Assembly: GCF_009911795.1 (NCBI RefSeq)
Contig: NZ_CP047898.1
Span: forward strand, 930,001 to 994,000
Origin: Pseudarthrobacter psychrotolerans
GTDB lineage: Bacteria > Actinomycetota > Actinomycetes > Actinomycetales > Micrococcaceae
Reading direction: 5' to 3'
DNA: 64,000 nt
In this document: positions 63,139 to 64,000 of the stretch, piece by piece
How positions within the stretch are numbered: position 1 is the first letter of the stretch
Layout: every line of letters starts with the position of its first letter
Notes under the pieces: model-generated
Database searches by the model: none
Told to the model about the DNA's origin: nothing
The model's input: the letters and a program-made list of their open reading frames with translations, nothing else
Translations under genes and position numbers: made by a program

Positions 63139-63876
63139 ATGCAATCCTCACCCCCCGTTTCCCCGCTCAGAGCCGTTCTTTGGGATATGGACGGCACCAT
63201 TGTGGACACGGAACGCTATTGGATTGCCGCGGAGCACGCCCTTGTGGAAGCCCATGGCGGCACCTGGTCCCAAGGGCAGGCCATGCAGCTCGTGGGTCAG
63301 TCACTGACCTATTCGGCCGGAATCCTGCAGGCGTCCGGCGTCCGGCTGGAGCGCCGGGAGATCATCGACACCCTGACCGCCGAGGTCATCAGGAACGTCC
63401 GGCGCGCTGTTCCCTGGCGTCCCGGGGCGAGGGAACTCCTGGATGACCTGCACCGCGCCGGTGTGCGGTGTGCGCTGGTGACCATGTCAGAGGAGCCGTT
63501 GGCCCGCGAAATTGTGGATAGCCTGCCCAAGCCCTACTTCGAATTCCTGGTCACCGGGGACACCGTCACCCAAGGAAAGCCGCATCCGGAAGCATACCTG
63601 AAGGCAGTGGAGCTGCTTCAGGAGGCGGACCCGGAACTGACCGTGGATCACTGCGTCGCACTGGAGGATTCAGCACCCGGAGTGGCTGCCGCTGTTGCAT
63701 CCGGCGTCGCCACTGTGGCCATTCCGCACATTGTCCCGATCCCTGAAGATCCGAGGCACACCATCTGGGAATCCCTGGCCGGCCGCACCGTTGCTGAGCT
63801 GGAGGCTATTGCGGCGGGCAGCCTGGCTGCCACGGCGGCAGGACCGGCCGCACTCGTACCCGGGAGTCCGTCATGA
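63139..63876 (+). CDS. HAD superfamily phosphatase
   Basis: 245 residues with HAD motif I DMDGTIVDTERYW, motif II VTMSEEP, Lys in TQGKPHPEAY and motif IV ALEDSAPGVAAA. Cap C1-type; probably acts on a small phosphorylated metabolite. Its stop overlaps the ATG of the site-2 protease gene (ATGA), so the two are co-translated. Confidence 0.9.
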   Translation: MQSSPPVSPLRAVLWDMDGTIVDTERYWIAAEHALVEAHGGTWSQGQAMQLVGQSLTYSAGILQASGVRLERREIIDTLTAEVIRNVRRAVPWRPGARELLDDLHRAGVRCALVTMSEEPLAREIVDSLPKPYFEFLVTGDTVTQGKPHPEAYLKAVELLQEADPELTVDHCVALEDSAPGVAAAVASGVATVAIPHIVPIPEDPRHTIWESLAGRTVAELEAIAAGSLAATAAGPAALVPGSPS

Positions 63877-64000
63877 GTACTGCGCCGGCCCCCGCCCGCC
63901 GGGAAGGAATCCCGCTCGGCCGGATCGCCGGAATCCCGGTCATTCTGGCGTACTCGTGGTTTGTGATTGCCGCCTTTACCGTCATTGTCTACGGGCCCCT
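63873..64000 (+). CDS. Site-2 protease family protein, 5' end (runs off the right edge)
   Basis: Only 42 codons are present: a short Pro/Ala-rich start (MSTAPAPARREG), IPLGRIAGIPV, then the first hydrophobic helix (LAYSWFVIAAFTVIVYG). This matches the N-terminus of Rip-like M50 proteases encoded next to the proteasome locus in actinobacteria. The zinc motif lies beyond the edge. Confidence 0.75.
   Translation, partial: MSTAPAPARREGIPLGRIAGIPVILAYSWFVIAAFTVIVYGP

Overview
The window is a chromosomal segment of a high-GC Gram-positive bacterium, most likely a member of the Micrococcaceae such as Arthrobacter or Pseudarthrobacter. This rests on recognised gene families and gene order, not on a database search. 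The lineage markers are mycothiol synthesis (mshC), actinobacterial suf, glg and BioYMN clusters, several actinobacteria-restricted small families (DUF3099, DUF4193, DUF5703), GTG/TTG starts and dense gene packing.

Layout. 1-6.3 kb: 5' part of transketolase, haem O synthase (ctaB), a block of 32-bp tandem repeats and strong hairpins, then an operon of a two-gene ABC exporter plus haem A synthase (ctaA) on the minus strand. 6.4-11.7 kb: a Suf Fe-S assembly operon, sufR-sufB-sufD-Rieske ferredoxin-sufC-sufT, lacking sufS and sufU. 11.8-17.3 kb: a zinc metallopeptidase, an acyl-CoA ligase/thiolase pair and the biotin ECF transporter BioNMY. 17.6-20.8 kb: an ABC-F protein with a complete IS1380-family element inserted exactly behind its stop codon. 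21.3-30.9 kb: SURF1, DUF3099, FabG and a second SDR, SerB, an ABC ATPase, a TauE-like permease, an rRNA/tRNA methyltransferase, ribosomal protein L31 type B and a lipoate-ligase family protein. 31-38.3 kb: aminopeptidase N, a YeiH-type permease, and a three-gene operon of circularly permuted ATP-grasp, alpha-E and transglutaminase proteins. 38.3-43.2 kb: a flavin-reductase-like protein, an SDR with an N-terminal zinc ribbon, and divergent glgC and glgA/glgM. 43.2-49.8 kb: a fatty-acyl-CoA degradation locus (acyl-CoA oxidase, TetR regulator, thiolase, FabG4-like reductase, MaoC hydratase) with a clear palindromic operator. 49.8-55.7 kb: FUSC transporter, serine hydrolase, Xi-class GST, M50-like protein, YqeY-like protein, DUF4193 protein and tRNA-Leu(GAG). 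55.9-64 kb: M20 peptidase, acyl-CoA dehydrogenase, small proteins, aldo/keto reductase, uppP, mshC, PAC2 protein, HAD phosphatase and the start of a site-2 protease. This last order is what usually precedes the Pup-proteasome locus in relatives.

Two themes stand out. First, seven genes are broken by single small indels, and five of the eight lesions lie in runs of exactly five G or C; this points to homopolymer sequencing errors or slippage rather than real decay. Second, the ligase/thiolase pair beside BioYMN resembles the biotin-linked yhfUTS set of Bacillus. The thiolase has lost its second active-site cysteine, so this is the best candidate here for an incompletely described pathway.
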